From CAZGNZ01 sp964527215 (GTDB lineage Bacteria > Fidelibacterota > Marinisomatia > SCGC-AAA003-L08 > JACNLC01), in NCBI GenBank assembly GCA_964527215.1, contig CAZGNZ010000009.1:1-64000 (forward strand): a DNA stretch of 64,000 bases, read 5' to 3'. A model generated the notes under the pieces. It did no database searches, had not been told where the DNA came from, and saw only the letters and a list, made by a program, of their open reading frames with translations. Positions 18,646 through 26,622 of this stretch are shown piece by piece. The position numbers and the translations under genes were made by a program. Positions within the stretch are counted from its first letter, which is position 1; every line of letters starts with the position of its first letter.

Positions 18646-19230
18646 TTACCAGGTTGATGTTACTTCGTTTATTATATCTTCAGAAAGGTTCCGGATGGCA
18701 AACGTCATGGCGCTTTCCCGGGGGGAGCCGAACTCGTCGTCATCCTCGTCATCCACCAGTCCGTCATTGTCGTTGTCCACGCCGTCGGAATTGATATCCA
18801 CACCGGTGCCGTACGCGCCGTAAGCCGAAAACTGTTTTTCGAACAATGCTTCATCCCGAGTGAGATCGTACCAGGTGACTTTGGCTTTCACCGTGATGCG
18901 CCATTCATCCACCTGCTCGTAGGCGGTTTCATCGGAAATGGAGTAAGTATAGGGTTTGTCCACCAGGGAGGTGATGACGATATCCAGCTGACTGTCCGCC
19001 CGGTCCGCCGCAGCCAGATCCAGCACATTTTCGGAAATCATGATATCCGTGATCTGGTCCTCCACCGATTCGCTGACACCGAATTCTCCCGTTTCATTGA
19101 TCACGGGTGAAATGGAAATCGTGCTGATGTGGGCCGGCAGTGATCCCTTTAAAGAGTAGTAGCCGCAGCCGCTCAGTATAATGCCCAGAAGCAAGGCGCA
19201 CATCATCCGGCCGAAATTTGCTGATCTCAT
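18646..19230 (-). CDS. lptE: LptE-like LPS-assembly lipoprotein with acidic insertion
   Basis: Outer-membrane lipoprotein that plugs the LptD barrel in LPS export. A lipobox at Cys22 (ILSGCGYY) is followed by the family opening SLKGSLPAHISTISISPVIN and the sequence ADRADSQLDIVITSLV. The C-terminal helix AMTFAIRNLSEDIINEV is also typical. Between about residues 144 and 168 lies an insertion DINSDGVDNDNDGLVDDE plus further acidic residues, resembling thrombospondin type 3 / DxDxDG Ca-binding repeats; I do not know it from typical LptE proteins. Its ATG follows immediately after the TAA of the sigma54 activator (TAAATG), so the two form an operon. An LptD gene is not in the window. Confidence 0.75.
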   Translation of the reverse strand: MRSANFGRMMCALLLGIILSGCGYYSLKGSLPAHISTISISPVINETGEFGVSESVEDQITDIMISENVLDLAAADRADSQLDIVITSLVDKPYTYSISDETAYEQVDEWRITVKAKVTWYDLTRDEALFEKQFSAYGAYGTGVDINSDGVDNDNDGLVDDEDDDEFGSPRESAMTFAIRNLSEDIINEVTSTW

Positions 19231-20463
19231 TTAATACTGCTCCTTTTTCTTCCCGATGCCGTATTCCTGGATTTTACGATACAGCGTCCGTTCGGATATA
19301 TCCAGGGCTTTGGCGGTCCGGCGGCGGTTGTGATTGAATTTATCCAAAGTGCGTTCAATCATTTCATGCTCCAGATCCTTGATGGTCACCTCCCCCACCG
19401 CTTCATCTTCGATGGCATAGGACCGGCCGTCCTCAATATGGACATGCTCGTCCACCGGAATTATTCCCACCTGACCTTCCTCAACCGGCGGCGGCAGATA
19501 GAGGGCAGGATTCGCGGGCTGGATATGCTCCGCGGCGGCATGCCGGGGTTCATACAGCAGACCTTTGATCTCATTCACATCCTGACGGAGATACAGCAGC
19601 TGTTTCAGGATCAGTTCCCGCTCCAGTTTGTCCGAGTCATCCCCGATGAGCATGGGCAGATTGGTATTGGCCTGTGAGACATCCAGTCCCAGTCCCCGGC
19701 GCACCATGACATCCGTAATCCGCTCACCGCGGTTGATGACGATGAGGCTTTCCACCAGATTTTTCAGTTCCCGGATATTCCCCGGCCAGTGATAGCCTTT
19801 CAGCGCTTTGATGGCATCTGCCGTAAAACCCTTGAAGGCAATATCGTTTTTGGCGCAGAATTCCAGTCCGAAACGCTCCACATACAGGTAGATATCGCTG
19901 GCGTGATCTTTCAGGGACGGTACGGTAATGGTAATGGTTTTCAGCCTGAAAAACAAGTCTTTCCGGAATTCTCCCTTGTTTACCTGATCCGCAAGATCCC
20001 GGTTGGTGGCGGCAATGATGCGAACATCCACTTTCTGCACCTTGTTGTCCCCCACCTTCATGAATTCACCCTGTTCGATCACCCGCAGCAGCTTGGCCTG
20101 GGTTTCCAGGGGCGTTTCCCCTATTTCATCCAGGAAAATGGTACCTCGGTCGGCCGCCTCGAAATAGCCTTTCCGTTCTTCGCTGGCCCCGGTGAAAGAA
20201 CCTTTTTTGTGACCGAACAGCTCGCTTTCTATAATGCCGGCGGGAATCGCGCTGCAGTTGACGGTGATCAGCGGCTCAAACTTGCGCCGGCTGTTTTTGT
20301 GGATGGCCTTGGCCACCATTTCCTTTCCCGAACCGGAATCACCGTTGATGAGTACGGAAATATCGGTGTCCGCCACCTGCCCGATGAGCATGAGCATGTC
20401 CTGAATCGGTTCCGATTCACCAATCATCCCCACCGAACGCTGTATTTTATGTGTGTCAATCAT
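19231..20463 (-). CDS. sigma54-dependent transcriptional activator without receiver
   Basis: AAA+ enhancer-binding protein that would remodel sigma54-RNA polymerase. Residues 12-250 form the AAA+ domain: Walker A GDSGSGKE, the sigma54 contact loop as GSFTGA (Ser for Ala), Walker B GTIFLDEIGE, and an arginine-finger region. There is no N-terminal receiver or PAS domain; the protein begins directly with the AAA+ domain. A linker of ~90 residues precedes a Fis-type helix-turn-helix (NRRRTAKALDISERTLYRKI). The signal it senses must therefore come from another protein or from expression level. Coupled to lptE, which hints at envelope-related targets. Its target sites are unknown. Confidence 0.85.
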   Translation of the reverse strand: MIDTHKIQRSVGMIGESEPIQDMLMLIGQVADTDISVLINGDSGSGKEMVAKAIHKNSRRKFEPLITVNCSAIPAGIIESELFGHKKGSFTGASEERKGYFEAADRGTIFLDEIGETPLETQAKLLRVIEQGEFMKVGDNKVQKVDVRIIAATNRDLADQVNKGEFRKDLFFRLKTITITVPSLKDHASDIYLYVERFGLEFCAKNDIAFKGFTADAIKALKGYHWPGNIRELKNLVESLIVINRGERITDVMVRRGLGLDVSQANTNLPMLIGDDSDKLERELILKQLLYLRQDVNEIKGLLYEPRHAAAEHIQPANPALYLPPPVEEGQVGIIPVDEHVHIEDGRSYAIEDEAVGEVTIKDLEHEMIERTLDKFNHNRRRTAKALDISERTLYRKIQEYGIGKKKEQY

Positions 20464-20693
20464 TATTAAATAATGCCTGTTTTTATTTTATTTATGCAAT
20501 TTTTTGAGTGAGCGGCCGGTGATTCCAAGAATAAACCCAAGGAGAAATTTTCCAAGATAATAAACCAAAGCTCTTCGGGTAGTTTGGAAGATGGTAGATC
20601 CGGCACTGATATGGATGGTCAGGGTTCCAGGTTTACGAAAAACAATGGCTGATTCGGCCGATGCAAAGTGTCCGCAGTCCGGCAACCTGTTTT

Positions 20694-20915
20694 TTACTCC
20701 TGGTATTTCAGCCGAATTACTTTCCGTCTCTCGGTATATTCCGGTGTGGAAAGCTGAATGGTGTATATTCCTGATGACAAACCCATCGCATATCAGGAAA
20801 TCCGGGTAGTTCCAGTATCGCGGAATATGTTCGATTTGACCAGAGCGGCAATTTCATGGCTCATAAAACCTGGACCTTGATTCCGACTGAAGTATTTTTT
20901 GGCAGATCGTACTCC
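20694..20915 (-). pseudogene. decayed type IX secretion (Por) C-terminal sorting tail
   Basis: Read on the minus strand, one frame gives EEYDLPKNTSVGIKVQVL; after a single-base frame change this continues MSHEIAALVKSNIFRDTG, then TTRIS-stop-YAMGLSSGIYTIQL and ends KVIRLKYQE-stop at 20694. This matches the usual tail pattern (Y-LP-x-V-x-L-x-V-x-D ... G-x-E-I-x-x-L-V ... I-x-W-x-A-x-GLSSGIY ... K-L-x), with TGA where Trp is expected. One frameshift plus one nonsense change show a dead gene. No more of its body is recognisable up to purD, so most of it was deleted. The rest of the 595-base gap 20464-21058 holds nothing convincing. Confidence 0.7.
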
Positions 20916-21058
20916 TCTGTCTGTTTTTCCAATCAACCCGGCTGCCATTGACCAGTTATCATTTTCCCTTTCGATATTGAACAGGTTACTGCCGACTTTC
21001 TTTCCTCAACGTCGGTGATGTCATGGTGGTTGAAATCCCGAACATCATCTTCCAGAAT

Positions 21059-22339
21059 CTATTTATCCAGATACTTCAACCCCCGGGCACCGATATCCCT
21101 GCGAAGGAATTTCCCGTCAAACTGTATCATTTCCGCGATCCGATAGGCATCTTTGACGGCAGACGGAAGATCTGCACCGAAGCCCACCACGTTCAGCACC
21201 CGGCCGCCGCTGGTGACGATTTTTCCGTCTTCCATTTTTGTTCCGGCATGATACACCAACGCATCTCCGCAGGCATCCAGACCCGTAATCTCTTTCCCTT
21301 TCTCGTAACTGCCGGGATAGCCGTCACTGGCCAGCACCACCGTGACTGCCGTCTCATTCGAAATTTCCGGTTTAACCAGTCCCAGTTTTCCATTGGCGGA
21401 TTTATACAAAACATCAAACAGACTGGATTTCAGCAGGGGCAGCACCACCTGGGTTTCCGGATCGCCCATTCGAACATTAAACTCGATCACATAGGGATCA
21501 CCGTCCATCAGCATCAGTCCGGCATACAGAAAACCGCGATAGGGATGTCCCCGGTCCTTCATGGCCTGCAGGGTTGGAGCAATGATCTCCTTGCCCGTGC
21601 GCTCCAGCAGCTCCGGTGTGGACAGCGGTGTGGGAGAATACGCGCCCATTCCGCCGGTATTGGGTCCGGCGTCATTTTCAAATGCCCGTTTATGATCCTG
21701 GGCGCTGTTCAGAATGACATAATGATCGCCGTCACAGAGAGCGAACACCGACAGTTCTTCGCCCACCAGACATTTCTCCACCGATACCCTGTCGCCGGCC
21801 GCTCCAAACTCCCGGTCCTCAAACAGTCGTTGAATGCCGTGATGGATTTCCCCATCCGTGCGGCAGATCAGCACGCCTTTGCCGGCAGCCAGACCGTCGG
21901 CCTTCAGCACCACCGGGAGTCCGATCTCGCGAACCGCAGCCCAGCACTCTTCGGCGGTGGCACAGGATCGGAATTCCGGGTGAGGGATATGGTACTCCGC
22001 CATCATTTCCCGGGCGAAAATCTTGCTGGATTCCAGCTGAGCCGCATATTTCGTGGGACCCAGAATACATTTCCCTGCCGCTTCAAACACATCCACCAGC
22101 CCGTTGGCCAGCGGCGCTTCGGGACCCACGATGGTGAAATCGATGTCATGCTGACCGGCAAAATCCAGCACCGCCTGATTATTCATGATATCCAGTGCGA
22201 CATTTTCCGCAGAGGCCGCCGTCCCGCCGTTACCCGGTGCACAGTACAGGCGGTTGATCTGTTCATCATCCTTCAAACCATGAATGAAGGCGTGCTCCCG
22301 GCCGCCTGATCCGATGACGAGTACATTGGTTTTCTTCAT
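21059..22339 (-). CDS. purD: phosphoribosylamine-glycine ligase
   Basis: Second step of purine synthesis: phosphoribosylamine + glycine + ATP gives GAR. It is a 426-residue ATP-grasp enzyme. The start MKKTNVLVIGSGGREHAF, the EKCLVGEELSVFALCDG region and the GPNTGGMGAYSP loop are all diagnostic. YVIEFNVRMGDPETQ contains the Mg-binding residues. AGGA precedes the ATG, 11 bases after the uvrB stop, so purD is the downstream gene of a uvrB-purD operon. Nothing odd is seen. Confidence 0.97.
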   Translation of the reverse strand: MKKTNVLVIGSGGREHAFIHGLKDDEQINRLYCAPGNGGTAASAENVALDIMNNQAVLDFAGQHDIDFTIVGPEAPLANGLVDVFEAAGKCILGPTKYAAQLESSKIFAREMMAEYHIPHPEFRSCATAEECWAAVREIGLPVVLKADGLAAGKGVLICRTDGEIHHGIQRLFEDREFGAAGDRVSVEKCLVGEELSVFALCDGDHYVILNSAQDHKRAFENDAGPNTGGMGAYSPTPLSTPELLERTGKEIIAPTLQAMKDRGHPYRGFLYAGLMLMDGDPYVIEFNVRMGDPETQVVLPLLKSSLFDVLYKSANGKLGLVKPEISNETAVTVVLASDGYPGSYEKGKEITGLDACGDALVYHAGTKMEDGKIVTSGGRVLNVVGFGADLPSAVKDAYRIAEMIQFDGKFLRRDIGARGLKYLDK

Positions 22340-22350
22340 TGAGTATCCTG

Positions 22351-24351
22351 TTATTTTGCCGATGCTCCGGCCTGTTCCAGTTCAGTGATTTTGTCCCGCA
22401 GCAGGGCCGCCTGCTCGAACTGCAGTTCCCGGGCGCATTTCATCATTTTCCGTTTCAGGGACTGGATGGCGTCCTGGATTTCAATGGTGTCCAGATCAAT
22501 TTCCAGCTCATCCAGATTTTCCTTGCTGACGTATTCGTGCTGCTCGTCCGCCACTGCTGTGGACAGCTTGATTTCCTCCACGGATTTGTAAATCGTTTTG
22601 GGGACCACCCCATGCTTTTCATTGTAGGCCTGCTGGACTTCCCGCCGCCGGTTGGTCTCGTCAATGACGTATTTCATGGATGCCGTAATCTTGTCGCCGT
22701 AAAACAGCACTTTTCCGTTGACATTCCGGGCGGTGCGACCCGCCACCTGCATGAGGGAAGACTTCGACCGCAGAAAACCTTCCTTGTCCGCATCCAGCAC
22801 CGCCACCAGGGCCACTTCCGGGAGATCCAGTCCCTCCCGCAGCAGATTAATGCCCACCAGCACATCGAAATCACCCATCCGGAGTGACCGCAGGATTTTC
22901 ACCCGCTCGATGGTTTCCGTTTTATTATGCATGTACCGGGCAGCGATGTTCACGCCCTGCAGATAGTCCGTCAGATCCTCCGCCATGCGGATGGTGAGGG
23001 TAGTGACCAGCACCCGCTCGTTCCGGGCAATGACTTTTTTGATCTGGCCGATGAGATCATCAATCTGCCCCTCGGTGGGGATGACAATGATTTCCGGGTC
23101 CAGCAGCCCGGTGGGACGAATGATCTGCTCCACGATTTCCCCTCCGGTTTTCTCCAATTCGTACTCTCCCGGGGTGGCGGAAACATACACCAGCTGCGGT
23201 ACCGTGGCAGCGAATTCCTCGAATTTCATGGGCCGGTTGTCGAGCGCGGAGGACAGCCGGAATCCGTATTCCACCAGCGTTTCCTTCCGGGCCCGATCGC
23301 CGTTGTACATCCCGCGAATCTGAGGCAGTGATACATGTGACTCATCCACGAACATGATGAAATCATCGGGGAAAAAATCGATGAGCGTATTGGGCCGCTG
23401 CCCCGGTTTCCGGCCGTCCAGATGCCGGGAATAATTCTCAATTCCCGAGCAGTACCCCAGCTCCGTCATCATTTCGATATCAAAAAATGTTCGCTGCTCC
23501 AAACGCTGGGCTTCCAGCAGTTTCTGTTCGTTCCGAAGAAATTCCAGCCGTTCCGCCAGCTCCGCCCGAATGCCGTCCATGGCCTGGTTCAGGGTGTCGC
23601 GATCGGTGACGAAATGCTTGGCGGGAAAAATGAACACCTCCTTCATTTCTCCCAGTATTTCGCCGGTCAGGGGATTGAACGTGGCAATTCCTTCCACTTC
23701 ATCGCCGAACAGGTCCACCCGGACGGCAAATTCCTCGTATGCAGGAAAAACCTCCAGTACATCACCGCGCACCCTGAACGTCCCCGGTTCCAGTACCAGA
23801 TCATTCCGGGTGTAGTGGATGTCCACCAGTTGATGGAGCGACGCTTTCAGATCTATGGATGTACCGCGGATGAAGGGAACCACCATGCCCTTGTAATCTT
23901 CCGGTGAGCCGATGCCGTATATGCAGCTGACGCTGGCGACGATAATGACGTCATTCCGGCTCATGAGGGATGTGGTGGCCTTGAGCCGCAGCCGGTCGAT
24001 TTCCTCATCCATGGAGCTGTCTTTTTCAATGAAAGTATCAGATACCGGCAGATAGGCTTCCGGCTGATAATAGTCGTAATACGAGATGAAGAACTCAACC
24101 GCATTTTCGGGAAACAGCGTTTTGAACTCGCCGTACAGCTGAGCCGCCAGTGTTTTGTTGTGGGAAAGGATCAGGGTGGGCCGGTTCATTTTCTCAATGA
24201 CATTGGCCATGGTGAAAGTCTTGCCGGATCCCGTGATGCCCAGCAGGACCTGATGCGCTTTGCCGGCTTGCAGTCCAGCCGCAAGCTGTTCAACAGCCTG
24301 GGGCTGATCCCCGGTGGGCTTAAAGGGTGAGTGAAGTTTGAAGTCTGCCAT
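22351..24351 (-). CDS. uvrB: excinuclease ABC subunit B
   Basis: DNA-damage recognition helicase of nucleotide excision repair; 666 residues, standard length. Walker A is GITGSGKTFTMANV, the damage-probing beta-hairpin region is SYYDYYQPEAYLP, helicase motif II reads MFVDESHVSLPQ, and LLREGLDLPEVALVA and QVAGRTARN are motifs V and VI. The C-terminal UVR motif (KMMKCARELQFEQAALLRDK) pairs with UvrC. purD follows after 11 bases; uvrC lies 275 bases upstream in the same orientation, and that gap shows no recognisable gene. Confidence 0.97.
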   Translation of the reverse strand: MADFKLHSPFKPTGDQPQAVEQLAAGLQAGKAHQVLLGITGSGKTFTMANVIEKMNRPTLILSHNKTLAAQLYGEFKTLFPENAVEFFISYYDYYQPEAYLPVSDTFIEKDSSMDEEIDRLRLKATTSLMSRNDVIIVASVSCIYGIGSPEDYKGMVVPFIRGTSIDLKASLHQLVDIHYTRNDLVLEPGTFRVRGDVLEVFPAYEEFAVRVDLFGDEVEGIATFNPLTGEILGEMKEVFIFPAKHFVTDRDTLNQAMDGIRAELAERLEFLRNEQKLLEAQRLEQRTFFDIEMMTELGYCSGIENYSRHLDGRKPGQRPNTLIDFFPDDFIMFVDESHVSLPQIRGMYNGDRARKETLVEYGFRLSSALDNRPMKFEEFAATVPQLVYVSATPGEYELEKTGGEIVEQIIRPTGLLDPEIIVIPTEGQIDDLIGQIKKVIARNERVLVTTLTIRMAEDLTDYLQGVNIAARYMHNKTETIERVKILRSLRMGDFDVLVGINLLREGLDLPEVALVAVLDADKEGFLRSKSSLMQVAGRTARNVNGKVLFYGDKITASMKYVIDETNRRREVQQAYNEKHGVVPKTIYKSVEEIKLSTAVADEQHEYVSKENLDELEIDLDTIEIQDAIQSLKRKMMKCARELQFEQAALLRDKITELEQAGASAK

Positions 24352-24626
24352 AATGACCTAAAATTTACGGCGGTTTTCAGCACTCGAAAAACAGGGAAAC
24401 GCAAATGATGATGACGGATTTTTCACATTGATACGGACACGGAAATTCAGTTGACCAAACGGCTGCAGTCTGTCGTGAGAGGATCTTGGCTGGTTTACGC
24501 CTGTTTCAACCGTGGGCTCCCGGGGCGGACGCCCTTCCTGGAATGTCGGGAATATGTTCAACCTGCTATGGATGAATTATTGGCAGACTGAAGCTGGAAG
24601 GAGTTTACGAAGATATCAGAGAGAAT

Positions 24627-26465
24627 TCAGTCCTCGGTGGACACAAGTATTTCCCCGATCTTCCTTGCGGTTTTCAACGGGATGCGGGTTTTTTCGAAGA
24701 TCTCTTCGGGAGTGGCTGTCTTCAGTTCATCCAGCGATTTGAATTCCTGCCAGATGCGCTGGATGCGTTTGGGTCCCAGACCGGGCACCTCATCCAGAAC
24801 GGATTTTGTCATGGCCTTCCCCCGCAGCTTGCGGTGGTATGTAATAGCGGCATTGTGCACTTCGTCCCTCACCTTCCGCAGAAGAAACAAACCCGGTGAG
24901 GTCTTGCTGATATTCTGAGGTTCACTGACGCCGGGCTTGAACACCTCCTCCAGCTTTTTTGCCAGGCCTATAACGGGAACGTAATCCAGTTCCAGTTCCA
25001 GCAGTGCCCGGCGGGCGGCAGACAGCTGGCCCTTGCCGCCGTCGATGACGATGAGATCCGGCAGGGAAGTTTTCTCATTGATTACCCGCCGGTAGCGTCG
25101 AAAGACAATTTCGTACATGGACTCAAAATCATCTGCACCCACCACGGTTTTGATTTTGAAATGACGGTACTCCCGTTTCACCGGCTGTCCGTCAATAAAG
25201 CAGGCCATGGCTGCGACCGGGTGTGCACCCTGAATATTTGAATTGTCAAAGGCCTCTATCCGCCGCGGCGGGACCTTCATGGCCAGATCCTCCTGCAGCT
25301 GCCGCACCGATTTGGGAATGACCTCGCGGCGCTTCATTTTTCGGCTGCGCAGCTCAGACAGCAGCAGATCGGCATTCCGAGTGCAGATCCCCACCAGATT
25401 CCGCTTCTCCCCGCGCTGAGGCATCATAATGGAAACCTGATTGCCCCGCAGAGAACTAAGCCAGGCGGCGATTTCTTCATGATCGTCAATTACCTCCGGC
25501 AGGAGTATTTCCTTGGGGATGTCGGCAGTACTGGTGTAATACTGGCGAAGGAACTGCGCCAGATTTCCCTTCACATCGTCCTCATCACTGATCGTCAGAA
25601 CAAATTTCTCACGGCCAATAAAGAGATTGTTCCGCACCCGCATGACGATTCCGATTCCGTAGTTGTTTTCGCAGGCAACCGTCAGGATATCACGGTCGGT
25701 GAAATCCGCGGATACCTTTTTCTGTTTCCGGGTGAAGGCCGTCACGGCCGCCAGCTGATCCCGGTATCGGGCCGCTGCCTCGAACTGCAGGGTTTCGCTG
25801 GCTGTTTTCATTCGCTCCTGGAGCCAGATTTTCACATCATCATTGCGTCCCTTCAGAAACTGTTCGATTTGATGGATCATTTTCAAATAATCTTCCCGCG
25901 TCATCAGACCTTCGCAGGGTCCTTCGCACTGATGGATATGGTAATCCAGGCATACTTTCACTTTGCGCTGGGCGACGGATTCCGGAGTCATAACATAATC
26001 GCAGGTACGCAGGGGAAAAACCTTGTGGATCACCTTCATGGTCTGCCGAACGAACTTGGCATCCGTGTAGGGTCCGTAGTATTTGTGCCCGTCGCGGCTG
26101 AGGTTTTTTTTACGAATGATCAGTACCCTGGGGTAGGGCTCGTTGGTAATCTGGATATACGGAAAGGACTTGTCGTCCTTCATCACCACATTGTAGCGGG
26201 GCCGGTGCTCCTTGATCAGGTTGGCTTCCGTGAGAAAGGCTTCCACTTCATCCCTGACAACAATCCATTCCAGATTGGCAATGTTGCTCACCAGACTGCG
26301 GGTTTTAATATCTTTTTTATCCGGTGACTGGAAGTAGGAACGCACGCGGTTTTGAAGGACCTTGGCCTTGCCGACATAAATAATCGTATCATGACGGTCG
26401 CGAAAGAGATATACCCCCGGCGCCCTGGGCAAATCGGCCAGCTTTTCTTTAAGGGAGAGACTCAA
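24627..26465 (-). CDS. uvrC: excinuclease ABC subunit C
   Basis: Makes both incisions in nucleotide excision repair. GIY-YIG domain at residues 14-95 (GVYLFRD...IIYVGKAK), UVR motif at about 205-235 (ETLQFEAAARYRDQL), RNase H-like endonuclease domain (EAFDNSNIQGAHPVAAMACF with DGGKGQL) and C-terminal helix-hairpin-helix pair (VPGLGPKRIQRIWQEF). At 612 residues it is full length. TTG is the only start consistent with the family N-terminus; GAAGG lies about 13 bases upstream. It is close to uvrB on the same strand, so the two repair genes may be coexpressed. Confidence 0.96.
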   Translation of the reverse strand: MSLSLKEKLADLPRAPGVYLFRDRHDTIIYVGKAKVLQNRVRSYFQSPDKKDIKTRSLVSNIANLEWIVVRDEVEAFLTEANLIKEHRPRYNVVMKDDKSFPYIQITNEPYPRVLIIRKKNLSRDGHKYYGPYTDAKFVRQTMKVIHKVFPLRTCDYVMTPESVAQRKVKVCLDYHIHQCEGPCEGLMTREDYLKMIHQIEQFLKGRNDDVKIWLQERMKTASETLQFEAAARYRDQLAAVTAFTRKQKKVSADFTDRDILTVACENNYGIGIVMRVRNNLFIGREKFVLTISDEDDVKGNLAQFLRQYYTSTADIPKEILLPEVIDDHEEIAAWLSSLRGNQVSIMMPQRGEKRNLVGICTRNADLLLSELRSRKMKRREVIPKSVRQLQEDLAMKVPPRRIEAFDNSNIQGAHPVAAMACFIDGQPVKREYRHFKIKTVVGADDFESMYEIVFRRYRRVINEKTSLPDLIVIDGGKGQLSAARRALLELELDYVPVIGLAKKLEEVFKPGVSEPQNISKTSPGLFLLRKVRDEVHNAAITYHRKLRGKAMTKSVLDEVPGLGPKRIQRIWQEFKSLDELKTATPEEIFEKTRIPLKTARKIGEILVSTED

Positions 26466-26622
26466 AATTCAAGTAACCTTCAGAGATGCGGATCTGATGC
26501 CGGGAAAAGGGGCGGAATTTCTGTACCGGATGATGGGGCAAATGGGGATTGAACCGGCAGAAACCATGGGGAGGCACAGTGTGAAACAATAGAAAAAGAA
26601 TATGCCGTACTGAAGAGCGAGC

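Noticed and set aside
20488..20685. 65-residue minus-strand frame with a hydrophobic segment
   Set aside because: TTG start without a ribosome site, no recognisable family, and it lies in the debris next to the decayed sorting tail.
24352..24626. Short minus-strand frame (67 residues) between uvrB and uvrC
   Set aside because: No ribosome site or family match; treated as non-coding spacer.
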